From NCBI GenBank assembly GCA_030827135.1, contig JAURFE010000003.1, forward strand, positions 262,923 through 326,922: DNA of 64,000 bases, in the 5' to 3' direction. Source of the stretch: Vicinamibacterales bacterium (lineage in GTDB: Bacteria; Acidobacteriota; Vicinamibacteria; Vicinamibacterales; SCN-69-37). How positions within the stretch are numbered: the first letter of the stretch is position 1; each line of letters opens with the position of its first letter. Both the position numbers and the translations under genes were made by a program. The notes under the pieces are model-generated. The model made no database searches. It had not been told where the DNA came from and worked only from the letters and a program-made list of their open reading frames with translations. Of this stretch, positions 36,601 through 44,427 are shown one piece after another.

Positions 36601-37391
36601 GCGGCCGGATCCGGCTTGCAGTGCTCCATACTCATGATTTCGATCTTGCGGAACTCGGTGGGAGCCGTCTCGGCCTGGATGGCGATGTACCCGCCGGTCA
36701 GCGGCGTCCCGTCGATCTTGACGGCCGGATCGGTCGGCGATGCGTTGCCGCCGCCAATTTGCGGCTTTGTGTATTCGAGCACCGTCTCGCCGTCGATCGT
36801 GTGCCGGATCAGGTCGTCACCAAGCACAAGGACTTCCACGCGCACCCACTGGTCGCCGTCATAGGTCTTCGACGCGGAGTTCGTGCAGTGCGCCGTCCGC
36901 AGCTGGTCTGCCAGCATCACGTGCGTCCCGGGCGTGCAGAGATTGGCGGTGGACCGGAGGCCGCTGCCCAGTCCCCCGAGGAACTGCACCTCGATCGAAA
37001 TGGGAAAATCCTGGTCACGCACCATCGTCTTCGGATCCTGCGCGTGGAGCATGAAGCCGTTATTGCGCACGGCCCATCCGAGGCCGCGGCCGGCCGCCGC
37101 GAGCTGCTCACCGACAAAGCGATACTCGGCGGCGATGCGGTAATGGGTGAACGGGCGCTCGTAAAAAAGGTGGCCGAATTCGCCATCGAAACTCGTCCAC
37201 TTGTCGTAGGCCACCTTCAGCACGCCGTTCTCGACGCGGAACGTGTCATGCAGATTGACGCCAAGCTCGTGTTTGGCGAACTTGGGTGTCCACCCCGTCA
37301 GGTCGCGGCCATTAAACAGCGGCGTCCATGAGGGTGACTGGTGCACCAGAGGCAGGGCAAGCGCGCTGACAAGGAGAAGCCGTAACAACAT
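36585..37391 (-). CDS. DUF1080 protein (3-keto-disaccharide hydrolase-like), secreted
   Basis: 268 aa from ATG 37391, which gives a signal peptide (LLRLLLVSALALPLV). The concanavalin-like jelly roll of DUF1080 is clear: WTPLFNGRDLTGWTPK, a YRIAAEYRFVGE strand, NNGFMLHAQDP, and the closing GGYIAIQAETAPTEFRKIEI. Some family members hydrolyse 3-keto-glycosides produced by Gfo/Idh-type glycoside 3-dehydrogenases, and this gene heads an operon with three Gfo/Idh genes and an isomerase, so that role fits. The C-terminus has a Cys-containing tail (HCKPDPAACRNK). Confidence 0.88.
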   Translation of the reverse strand: MLLRLLLVSALALPLVHQSPSWTPLFNGRDLTGWTPKFAKHELGVNLHDTFRVENGVLKVAYDKWTSFDGEFGHLFYERPFTHYRIAAEYRFVGEQLAAAGRGLGWAVRNNGFMLHAQDPKTMVRDQDFPISIEVQFLGGLGSGLRSTANLCTPGTHVMLADQLRTAHCTNSASKTYDGDQWVRVEVLVLGDDLIRHTIDGETVLEYTKPQIGGGNASPTDPAVKIDGTPLTGGYIAIQAETAPTEFRKIEIMSMEHCKPDPAACRNK

Positions 37392-37496
37392 GGCGGCATT
37401 GTCGCAGGGCCAGGAGCCCATGACAACGAATCCGGCCCAATAAAACGGGTGGCGATAACGCGGGTCCTTGAGCAATTCCAGCGCGCGGTAGACGCT

Positions 37497-37524
37497 TGGC
37501 CGACTCAAGTTCAGGCGGCCCTGC
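37497..37524. repeat. Palindromic intergenic repeat
   Basis: TGGCCGACTCAAGTTCAGGCGGCCCTGC has the same CTCAAGTTCAGG core and GGCC arms as the copy between dapB and dapA. It lies in the 147-bp gap between DUF1080 and the TsdA-like gene, which otherwise holds nothing I can name. Confidence 0.6.
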
Positions 37525-37538
37525 TTCTTCTGGTAACC

Positions 37539-38501
37539 CTACTTCTTCTTATAGAAAGCCTCGATGGGCTGGAACGGGCCGAACTTGTGCTGTTCGAGAG
37601 GGAACGGATCTCCGAACGGCGGATACGGCGAGTCCACCGGCTTGGTTGACCGATCCGGATAGTCGAGGGCCAGTCGGTCCGGGCTCATCAGGGGCCGCGG
37701 CTGTGCATTGATGAAGGCCGAGACGTCGTACGCCTGATCGTCAGTCAGGTCCGGCTTCCCGAACGGCATCTTGGCCTTGATGAACCGCGACGCCGTGATC
37801 ACGCGCGTCATCCCCGCGCCATTGTTATAGGCATCGTCGCCCCACAACGGGGGGAAGACGTAGCCACGGCGTGGGTCGGCGGACGCGCGCAGGCCGAGAC
37901 CATCGCGACCGTGACACAGCGCGCACTTTTCGGCGTAGACCTCGCGGCCCGCTTCAGGGGACGCCGAGCGATTCGGTGTGCGGAACGGCGACGGCTCGTT
38001 GATGGCTTTGGCCGCGGCCGGCATCGCCGCGAATTCTTCGCTGAGCGACCGGATGTACGCCACCATCGCGTTCATTTCAATGCCGTCACGCGGAAGCACG
38101 CGCCCATTCATGCTGCGTTCCATGCAGCCGTCGATGCGGTCCTTGAGGTCGCCCTCACGGCCGTCGCGGCCGGAAAACCTCGGGTACTTCTGATAGGTCT
38201 CGGTCAGTGAGAGCTGCCCGGTCATGGCACCGGTCTGCAGATGGCACGATCCACAATTCAGGCGGCCGCCCGTATATCGCATCCCGGGATCCGGATGATC
38301 CGGTCCGAGCAACAGGTTCGTCTGCGCGATGAGGCGGCGCCCGTACTCGGCAGTGGCCTCAGCCTGCACACCGGCGTCGTCGGTTCGGGCGCGATCGCGC
38401 ATCACAAACCAGGTGGCGGCCAGGGCGGTGAGCCCGAGCACGCCGGTCACGACCAGCGCGGCGACGAGACCTGACGAGGGGCCTGCAGTGGATTGAGTCA
38501 T
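37539..38501 (-). CDS. Diheme cytochrome c, thiosulfate dehydrogenase (TsdA)-like
   Basis: 320 aa with one N-terminal membrane helix (VAALVVTGVLGLTALAATWFV). Two haem sites: CGSCH (about 83) and CALCH (about 192). Between and after them are TsdA hallmarks: GCMERSMNGRVL, YVFPPLWGDDAYNNGAGM, RFIKAKMPFG, AFINAQPRPL and a QHKFGPFQP tail. TsdA couples two thiosulfates to tetrathionate and passes electrons to c-type acceptors. It overlaps the end of the oxidase gene by 4 bp (ATGA), so electrons from sulfur could enter the oxidase directly. The substrate is inferred from family resemblance. Confidence 0.82.
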   Translation of the reverse strand: MTQSTAGPSSGLVAALVVTGVLGLTALAATWFVMRDRARTDDAGVQAEATAEYGRRLIAQTNLLLGPDHPDPGMRYTGGRLNCGSCHLQTGAMTGQLSLTETYQKYPRFSGRDGREGDLKDRIDGCMERSMNGRVLPRDGIEMNAMVAYIRSLSEEFAAMPAAAKAINEPSPFRTPNRSASPEAGREVYAEKCALCHGRDGLGLRASADPRRGYVFPPLWGDDAYNNGAGMTRVITASRFIKAKMPFGKPDLTDDQAYDVSAFINAQPRPLMSPDRLALDYPDRSTKPVDSPYPPFGDPFPLEQHKFGPFQPIEAFYKKK

Positions 38502-41128
38502 CGATTCCGTCTCGCACGCGCATCGTCGGCCATCTGTTCCCGGAAAAACTCGCCGACGTAGAGCGCCACTGCCATCATCTCATCCTCGGACAGCCGGGAG
38601 GACCAGGACGCCATCATGGTGCCCTCAACCCCGTCACGAATCGTCTGTACGGCGTTTGCAGATTTCTGCTGGCGGAAATTCGTGGGCGGCACCGTCAGTT
38701 GGTGGGCGGCCCATCCATCACCCGCCCCGCGTGCGCCGTGACACTGTGCGCAGTTCTCCGCGTAGACGCGCGCGCCGATCACGCGCTGGTCGTCGGTCGG
38801 GCCGATGCGGTCGTGCTTCATCTCGCCGGCTGCGAGGCCCACACGCGGAATGTACGCGACCAGCGCCGCAAGGTCCTCGCGTGGGAGGTCGCGCCATGCC
38901 GGCATCGATGTGCCGGGCCCTCCGTGCCACAACGCCTGCGCGAGGCGGGCGTTCGAGTACCAATGCGCGCGAAGATTCGCGGGTCTCGGGATGAGCGCCA
39001 TCGCGGCCGGCCCTTCGCCCTGGCCCGTGACCCCATGACAGGTCACGCAGTAGCGGCCATACAACTGCTCACCGAACACGGCGTCGCCGTCTGGAGGCAG
39101 CGCCGGCACGTCACCGATGCGGCGTGGACGCGCAGGACTCGCATTCAACGACGTGTTCGAGCTGCCCTCGGCCAGTTCGCGGGCGCGGCCGAGTGTTTCG
39201 AGATACGCCACCAGATCGCGGGCTTCCTGTCGTGGCATCGTCGCATCGCCGCTAAACAGGTGTCGATACGCCGGCATCACCGATTCGGGGACGACAAGCC
39301 GCGGGTCATACAGATGCGCGAGATGCCAATCTTCCGACCGCGTGCTGCCGGTTCGCGACAAATCGGGGCCAATCCGTCGCGTGCCCAACATGTGCGGATA
39401 ATCGCGCCCCCCTTCCCAGGCCAGTGTCGGCGCGCCAAAGCGCGCTTGATCCGCTGCGGTGAAGCGAATCTGCTGTGTGTGGCAATAACTGCACCCTTCA
39501 CGCGCGTAGATGTCGCGACCGCGTTCTTCTGATGCCGTGAGTGCGAGCGTGACCTCAGGACCGAGATCACGCGCCTGCTGGTCCAGTGTGCGCGTCGGCC
39601 ACACACCCAGCGACGCCACCGAAAACACAAAGAACCCCACGCCGGCGACGAAGGCTGACAAATACGCCATCCGATGTACGTAGGGCCCGCTGGTTTGTAG
39701 CGGGCCATCGTTGAGCGCGCTGGGTTGCAGCGGGCCATCCTTGAGCCCGCCGGGTTGCAGCGCCCCCTCGTAGGGCGCGCTGGGTTGTAGCGCCCCCTCG
39801 TAGGGCGCGCTGGGTTGTAGCGCGCCAGTCATCAGCCCCCGCAGAAGATCCAGAAACCCGCCGAGGATCAGGAGTCCTGTCGCCGAACGCGTGATCCAGG
39901 CGTGTTTGGAGGCGACCACCGAATCGATCCATGGCGCGCCGGAGTGCCAGAGCTGGGCCTGGATGAGACCGGCGACGGTGAGGTCGATCACCATCAACAA
40001 CAGCCCGGCGAACAGCCACCAGTACGCGCGGTTGATCGCGGTCGCATTGAAGCGCACGCCGGGCGTGCGTTCCCAGGCGTGGACCAGGCCTCCGGCGGAG
40101 GCAAACGTCGCGAACCCCAACATCGCCAGATGCGAGTGACCGATCACCCAATCGGTGAAGTGCACGACCTGATTGACGGCCATGAACGCTTGCAGCGATC
40201 CCTGCACGCTCACCACGAGATAGAAGATCGTCGACATGACGACGAAGCGAAGGCCGACATCTTTCGGGAACACGCCGGCACCACGCAAAGACATCAGCAG
40301 ATTGGTCACCACCAGGATCACGGTCACACCGAGCAGCGCCGAGGCGGTGATCGCCGTGACCTGCGCGGGCATCGGAATGACGGAATAGATGTAGTGATGG
40401 GTGCCGTTCAGTGGATACAGGAAGAACAGCAGCCAGAAGCCCAGCATCGACAGCGAATGTTTGTAGATCGGCTTCCCCGTGGACGCGGGGATGACAAAGT
40501 ACAGAATCGCGAGCGCCAGCGGAGTGACGAACAGGCCCACCGCGTCGTGAATCCACAGTCCGCTGAAGGCGGCTCCTGCGGCGCCCGGCACAAATTCCGG
40601 CACGATGTTGCCCATCGGATACGAGAGCACCGTGAACACCAGCGCACCGATGACATACCAGCTCGAGACGTACAGCGACTCCAGACCGCGCGCGAAGAAC
40701 CCCGGCAGAAACTGGATACCCGCAAGGATCAGGCCGACCCAGACGAACGCATCAACGATCAGAGGAAATTCGGCCCACTCGAGTGGCTGGCTGACACCCG
40801 CGAGCACGAGCACCCAGCCGGGCACCATGACGGCGAGATTCCACAGTCCGAACAGCCACCAGCCCAGACGTTCGCTGGTGACCGGCCGGCCGGTCAGCTT
40901 CGGCACGGCGTAATACAGGAATGCGAAAAACGAATTGGCGAGCCAGCCGAGCATGATGCCCTGCGTGTGGGCATAACGAATCCGCCCCCAACTGAGCGCC
41001 GGGGTACCGGCACCAAGATCTGGCAGCCAAAGCTGTATTGATGCAATCAGTCCGAAGGTGACCGACAGCAGTATCGTCCCGAGGGCTGCAAGTCCATGGG
41101 CTCGGACGAGGCCGGCCTCGGCACGCAT
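38498..41128 (-). CDS. Fused cbb3-type oxidase: CcoN + CcoO-like + two cytochrome c domains
   Basis: 876 aa. Residues 1-430 are CcoN: haem and CuB ligands are visible in RYAHTQGIMLGWLANSFF, SGLWIHDAVGLF, NGTHHYIYSVIP and VVHFTDWVIGHSHLAMLG. Residues about 433-483 are a repeat-encoded Pro/Gln/Ala linker. A single membrane helix (about 490-510) leads to a CcoO-type domain with CSYCHTQQ (about 545), then two more cytochrome c domains, CVTCH (about 693) and CAQCH (about 791). A complete cbb3-like oxidase, normally three genes (ccoN, ccoO, ccoP), is therefore encoded as one chain reducing oxygen at the inner membrane. Co-transcribed with a DsrE-like and a TsdA-like gene. Confidence 0.9.
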   Translation of the reverse strand: MRAEAGLVRAHGLAALGTILLSVTFGLIASIQLWLPDLGAGTPALSWGRIRYAHTQGIMLGWLANSFFAFLYYAVPKLTGRPVTSERLGWWLFGLWNLAVMVPGWVLVLAGVSQPLEWAEFPLIVDAFVWVGLILAGIQFLPGFFARGLESLYVSSWYVIGALVFTVLSYPMGNIVPEFVPGAAGAAFSGLWIHDAVGLFVTPLALAILYFVIPASTGKPIYKHSLSMLGFWLLFFLYPLNGTHHYIYSVIPMPAQVTAITASALLGVTVILVVTNLLMSLRGAGVFPKDVGLRFVVMSTIFYLVVSVQGSLQAFMAVNQVVHFTDWVIGHSHLAMLGFATFASAGGLVHAWERTPGVRFNATAINRAYWWLFAGLLLMVIDLTVAGLIQAQLWHSGAPWIDSVVASKHAWITRSATGLLILGGFLDLLRGLMTGALQPSAPYEGALQPSAPYEGALQPGGLKDGPLQPSALNDGPLQTSGPYVHRMAYLSAFVAGVGFFVFSVASLGVWPTRTLDQQARDLGPEVTLALTASEERGRDIYAREGCSYCHTQQIRFTAADQARFGAPTLAWEGGRDYPHMLGTRRIGPDLSRTGSTRSEDWHLAHLYDPRLVVPESVMPAYRHLFSGDATMPRQEARDLVAYLETLGRARELAEGSSNTSLNASPARPRRIGDVPALPPDGDAVFGEQLYGRYCVTCHGVTGQGEGPAAMALIPRPANLRAHWYSNARLAQALWHGGPGTSMPAWRDLPREDLAALVAYIPRVGLAAGEMKHDRIGPTDDQRVIGARVYAENCAQCHGARGAGDGWAAHQLTVPPTNFRQQKSANAVQTIRDGVEGTMMASWSSRLSEDEMMAVALYVGEFFREQMADDARARRNR
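39681..39830. repeat. Five in-frame 30-bp palindromic repeats inside the oxidase gene
   Basis: Five consecutive 30-bp units begin at 39681, 39711, 39741, 39771 and 39801. Each has the form TAGGGC or TTGAGC, GCGCTGGGTTGTAGCG (or a close variant), then GCC or CCC and a 3-4 base joint. Because 30 is a multiple of three, they encode a 10-residue repeat (GALQPSAPYE) five times. The same palindrome is found once at 7956-7982 between genes. There are no unique spacers, so it is not a CRISPR array. Confidence 0.9.
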
Positions 41129-41135
41129 AGCAGTT

Positions 41136-41801
41136 CTACCCGACGGTGATCAGGCTGTAACCATATTCCTGGGCACGCATGATACCGACCACGCCTGCCG
41201 ACATGATGTGCGCGTTCGCCACCATGTTTGATTCGAGCTCCTTGTAGACGGCCGCGCGGTCACCACCGTCACCAGCGATTGCGCCGGCATACAACCCGGT
41301 CGCAAGTCCGCACACGATGAAGTGGGCGCCGCGGGCGGCCAGCCGATCCAGGGGCGGGCGTTCGCCGGAGTTGAACGGATTCGACGTCGGCGTCACACCG
41401 TTGGCCGGCTTGTACTCCGTGAGTTCGGTGAAGACCTTGCCGTACTTCGCCCACATGGCGTTGTTGAACGCGAACGCGGTGGCGTCATGGCGCAGGCACA
41501 ACACGACGGCCATGTCGGCGTTTTCAAGCTGATACCCGGTGCGGCTCGCGTTAAAGACGTTGCTGGAGTACCCGATCCCCTGGCCGGCGCCGTTCGCCGT
41601 CACGCTGTCGAGCACCACACGATGTTTGCCCGGGATCTTGTCCAGCCACGCGTCAATGGCGTGCCGCGCCGGCTGGAACGCCGTGGCGGCAGGCGCCGGG
41701 GCCTGTGCCGAGAGATCACGTGCGGCGCCCACCATCAGGCCTGCGGTGGCCGCACCCACACCCGTCAGCAGTTTGCGCCGGTCAATTCCTTCGTTGGCCA
41801 T
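41136..41801 (-). CDS. Tat-exported DsrE/DsrF-like protein
   Basis: 221 aa with a twin-arginine signal (DRRKLLTGVGAATAGLMVG). The mature part reads like a DsrE-type sulfur-relay fold: SSNVFNASRTGYQLENADMA, then VVLCLRHDATAFAFNNAMW, and LAARGAHFIVCGLA, with a Cys (VCGLA) in the place where family members carry a reactive cysteine. It lies 7 bp before the oxidase gene and in one unit with a TsdA-like gene, so a periplasmic sulfur-handling role is plausible but unproven. Confidence 0.65.
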   Translation of the reverse strand: MANEGIDRRKLLTGVGAATAGLMVGAARDLSAQAPAPAATAFQPARHAIDAWLDKIPGKHRVVLDSVTANGAGQGIGYSSNVFNASRTGYQLENADMAVVLCLRHDATAFAFNNAMWAKYGKVFTELTEYKPANGVTPTSNPFNSGERPPLDRLAARGAHFIVCGLATGLYAGAIAGDGGDRAAVYKELESNMVANAHIMSAGVVGIMRAQEYGYSLITVG

Positions 41802-41820
41802 GGGAAACCTCGCGGGGATT

Positions 41821-42450
41821 CTACCGCACCGTCACGGTCTTGATGACCTGCGGCGTGAGGGGCTTGCTCATGTTGCCGTCTCCACCCATCTCGGTTGGAG
41901 TATTCGCAATGGCGTCCACCACGTCCATCCCAGTCGTCACCCGCGCGAAAATCACGTAGGCCGGATCGAGCGGATACGTCTCGTGCATGATGAAAAACTG
42001 GCTGCCGTTCGTATTCGGGCCTCGGTTGGCCATCGCGACAATGCCTCGTCGGTAACCATCCCGATACAGTTGCGATTCGCGGTTGATTTCGTCTGGAAAC
42101 GATCCGCCCCACGCACTTTCGCCCCCTTGTCCCGTGCCCAGCGGGTCGCCGCCCTGGAGCATGAAGCCACGCACAACACGATGGAACGTCAGCCCGTTGT
42201 AATACCCGTGTTCAGCGAGTAACCGGAAATTCTCGACGGCCTTTGGGGCATCCGCCTCGAGGAATTCAATCTGGATGGGGCCGGCGTTGGTCTCGATCAC
42301 GGCCGTCTTGCCGCCAGAGCTCGTCGCGCCTGCGGGCACCTTCGGATTGCCCGACCCCGGCGACGACCCACAGGCCGCGACACTGACTGCGGCCGCACAG
42401 ACAACGATGCGTAAAAAGTGAGTGTTCAGCACACGATGAGGATAAGCCAT
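41821..42450 (-). CDS. Lipoprotein cyclophilin-type peptidyl-prolyl isomerase
   Basis: 209 aa from ATG 42450, giving a signal peptide (FLRIVVCAAAVSV) with lipobox VAAC. The cyclophilin domain is complete: ETNAGPIQIEFLEADAPKAV, TFHRVVRGFMLQGGDP (active-site Arg, Phe and Gln), ANRGPNTNGSQFFI and a late VIFARVTTGMDVVD. It catalyses cis-trans isomerisation of Xaa-Pro bonds in exported proteins, probably at a membrane face. It precedes the DsrE-like gene by 19 bp on the same strand and may be the first gene of that unit. Confidence 0.9.
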   Translation of the reverse strand: MAYPHRVLNTHFLRIVVCAAAVSVAACGSSPGSGNPKVPAGATSSGGKTAVIETNAGPIQIEFLEADAPKAVENFRLLAEHGYYNGLTFHRVVRGFMLQGGDPLGTGQGGESAWGGSFPDEINRESQLYRDGYRRGIVAMANRGPNTNGSQFFIMHETYPLDPAYVIFARVTTGMDVVDAIANTPTEMGGDGNMSKPLTPQVIKTVTVR

Positions 42451-42527
42451 CCGGGGGCGAGGGGATGGTGCCAGGCGACGTGCGGGGCCTCGGCGCCGCG
42501 CAGTTGAAACCCGGTGCACCATGCGGG

Positions 42528-43300
42528 CTAGCGGGATGTGGCCGGCACGGACTGGGCGGAGTCGCTAGCCCAGTTGAGAATCACGTTGAGCTGGCGCGGC
42601 ACCGAGCCGGGATCGGGGCGGGTCATCAGGAAGCGTTGGCCGTCGGGTGAGACGTCGTAACCCGTGAGAGCACCGATGGCGCCGTCGACGCGCACCGGCA
42701 CGGCGACCAGAGCATTGCCCTCGATGTAGAACAACTCCCTGCCGTCGCGCGACCAGCGGGGCTTGCTCCCTCCGCGGCTGGAGACCGGGGTTCGATTGGC
42801 TCCCGCCGGGTACGACTGCATGTAAATCTCGTCCTGTCCCGACTCGTTCGACGTATAGACGACCCAACGCCCGTCGGGCGAGAACTGGCCATCCATTCCG
42901 TTATACCGGGTGACTCGCAGGGGCACGGTCTGTCCGTCCGGCGACAGGATCCAAAGGTCCATGCCCGTGTCGGGGTGCTGTTCCCTGAAGATCAGCGTCC
43001 CATCGGCGCTGATCGATGCCGGGAACTGGTTGTAGGGGCGTTGGAGTAGCACGTCCGCAGGCCGCGATCCGTCGGTGGGCTGGGTGTAGATATCCCAGTC
43101 GCCGCCGCGATTCGAGGCGTAGATGAAGCGCAATCCGTCATGGGTCCAGACGCCGGTAAAGTTCGCCCCGGTAGCCATCAGGGGGCTGCGAGTGCCGCGT
43201 TCCAGATCGAGAATCAAGAGGGAGGGTCCACCCCTGACCGAGGTGTCTCGATAGCGTCTCGACGCCAGATCGATTGAGAGAATGTTCACTTTGGGTTTCG
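42528..43300 (-). pseudogene. Orphan C-terminal PD40/TolB-like propeller of a protein kinase or peptidase
   Basis: The readable frame (GTG 43289 to 42528, 253 aa) is all beta-propeller: GLRFIYASNRGGDWDIY, FSPDGRWVVYTSNESGQDEI, PRWSRDGRELFYIEGN, then YDVSPDGQRFLM and LNVILNWASD. This is how large Acidobacterial Ser/Thr kinases or PD40 proteins end; the kinase and most blades are missing and no signal peptide is present. The fragment begins within a few bases of the outer attC site of the integron (43303), so the array appears to abut or interrupt it. Confidence 0.65.
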
Positions 43301-43302
43301 CA

Positions 43303-43378
43303 GTCTAACGCTAGCGCTCACCCGCGGCCGTGCACGGTTCCTGACACCGCGGCCGTCGGGTGCAGCGCGATGTTGGGC
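43303..43378 (-). repeat. attC site (76 bp) after cassette gene 43383-43934
   Basis: Read on the minus strand it starts with GCCCAAC (R'', 43378-43372) and ends with GTTAGAC (R', 43309-43303), matching RYYYAAC and GTTRRRY. Inside, GCGCTGCACCCG pairs with CGGGTGAGCGC, leaving one extra G in the R''-proximal arm; that extra base is the attC orientation mark and agrees with the gene's minus direction. Central arms GGCCGCGG/CCGCGG give further pairing. It begins 4 bp after the gene's stop. Confidence 0.85.
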
Positions 43379-43382
43379 GGCT

Positions 43383-43934
43383 TCATCGCATGGGTACGAT
43401 ACTCTTCTCGCGCTGGTGTGAGCGTCGCCATGCCGGCCCATCGCCGATCTTCTCGACTCTCGTCACGAAGGTCAGGACCGCGACTCCAGCCCGAGCCGTA
43501 ACTTCCCAACATCCCGGAGTGGCAAAGATCAGAGCGGTCGCCTGAAAACCAGTGGCGGTTGGGGCGGCGCTCTCCGCAAGAAGGGCCGGAGCAGGACCAT
43601 CTAGGCGCCGCCCCTCAACGGTCAACCGCTCGTGCACCGAGCGTTGAAAACCAAACTTCATCCCGAGCCAACCTTCGGGAGTGACGAACCCGGAACCGCC
43701 AGCTTTCAATACCACTGTGCCGTCGGGCCACAGTCCGAAGGGCCCCACGGACAACTTCGAATTGCCAAAGCTACCCCGATTGGGTTCGCCACCGTCAGCG
43801 ACGACCTCGTTCGGCTTGGTGACCGGACATGCGACGGACTGTTCAGCCGTTGTTTGCGACTGTTGGCCCGCACCATCAATCGACGTTGCGCTCAACAACA
43901 CGACGACAAAAAGGCCACACTGAAGCAGTCTCAT
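43383..43934 (-). CDS. Cassette gene: secreted protein of unknown function
   Basis: 183 aa from ATG 43934, with GGGGGC 9 nt upstream and a signal peptide (LLQCGLFVVVLLSATSI). The mature part contains CPVTKPNEVVADGGEPNRG, LSVGPFGLWPDGTVVL, then TPEGWLGMKFGFQR and a C-terminal TPGCWEVTARAG, i.e. a compact, strand-rich, glycine-rich domain with a Cys pair. I recall similar proteins among environmental hypothetical proteins but cannot name the family. Flanked by an attC on each side, it is a typical single-gene cassette and probably lacks its own promoter. Confidence 0.8.
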   Translation of the reverse strand: MRLLQCGLFVVVLLSATSIDGAGQQSQTTAEQSVACPVTKPNEVVADGGEPNRGSFGNSKLSVGPFGLWPDGTVVLKAGGSGFVTPEGWLGMKFGFQRSVHERLTVEGRRLDGPAPALLAESAAPTATGFQATALIFATPGCWEVTARAGVAVLTFVTRVEKIGDGPAWRRSHQREKSIVPMR

Positions 43935-43983
43935 ATGCACTTTGCCCCCAGGTCGAGACCATAGCACTGTTGTCGACTTGTCC

Positions 43984-44057
43984 GCCCAACGCCAGCCGTC
44001 AGCCGCGGCGGCGCTCGTCATTACACGCGACGCCGTCGGCTGCACGGCGTGTTAGAC
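43984..44057 (-). repeat. attC site (74 bp) after cassette gene 44090-44293
   Basis: On the minus strand: GTCTAAC (R'', 44057-44051) to GTTGGGC (R', 43990-43984). GCCGTGCAGCCG in the left arm pairs with CGGCTGACGGC in the right, again with one extra G on the R'' side, giving minus-strand orientation. It lies 32 nt after the gene stop and just before the start of the next cassette, as expected. Confidence 0.85.
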
Positions 44058-44089
44058 CGCCCGCAGGCGGAATCGACAACAACTTATGC

Positions 44090-44293
44090 TCAAGCAGGTT
44101 TCACCGAGCGTCGACGTTTGTAAAAGTGGCAAGCGCCGAGGAAGATCGGAAAGAACACGATCTGCGACACTCGATCAACGGCCGATTCCGACAGACCGAT
44201 CGTGCCGCCAAGAAGCGTGAGCGCGATGCTGACCCCGAGCGCTGGAATCAACGCCATCCCAACGATTCTCCAATCAATCGTCTTGAATGTCAT
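44090..44293 (-). CDS. Cassette gene: 67-aa two-helix membrane protein
   Basis: 67 aa, ATG 44293, with GGAG about 10 nt before it. Two membrane helices are evident (IVGMALIPALGVSIALTLLGG and VSQIVFFPIFLGACHFY) with a positively charged C-terminus (KRRRSVKPA), implying a hairpin with a cytoplasmic tail. No family recognised. Its stop lies 32 nt before the attC at 44057. Confidence 0.7.
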   Translation of the reverse strand: MTFKTIDWRIVGMALIPALGVSIALTLLGGTIGLSESAVDRVSQIVFFPIFLGACHFYKRRRSVKPA

Positions 44294-44331
44294 AGTTAGG
44301 TGTCTCCAGAGATTTCACTGCTAACAATACT

Positions 44332-44359
44332 GCCACTACGTGATGGCCGATCTAGTGGC
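44332..44359. terminator. Stem-loop between cassette genes
   Basis: GCCACTA (44332-44338) and TAGTGGC (44353-44359) form a perfect 7-bp stem with a 14-nt loop, downstream of the small glycine-zipper gene on the minus strand. It may be a weak terminator or what is left of an attC; recognisable R'' and R' boxes are not present here. Confidence 0.4.
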
Positions 44360-44427
44360 TGCGTCCCCTTCCTTCCGCGAGCGGCATGAAGAGCCCACTC
44401 GTGGATGATTACCTTGAGGACGGTGGG

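Noticed and set aside
39681-39830. A regular 30-bp repeat resembling a CRISPR array
   Set aside because: The units are directly adjacent with no unique spacers, they lie inside a continuous coding frame, and no cas gene is near.
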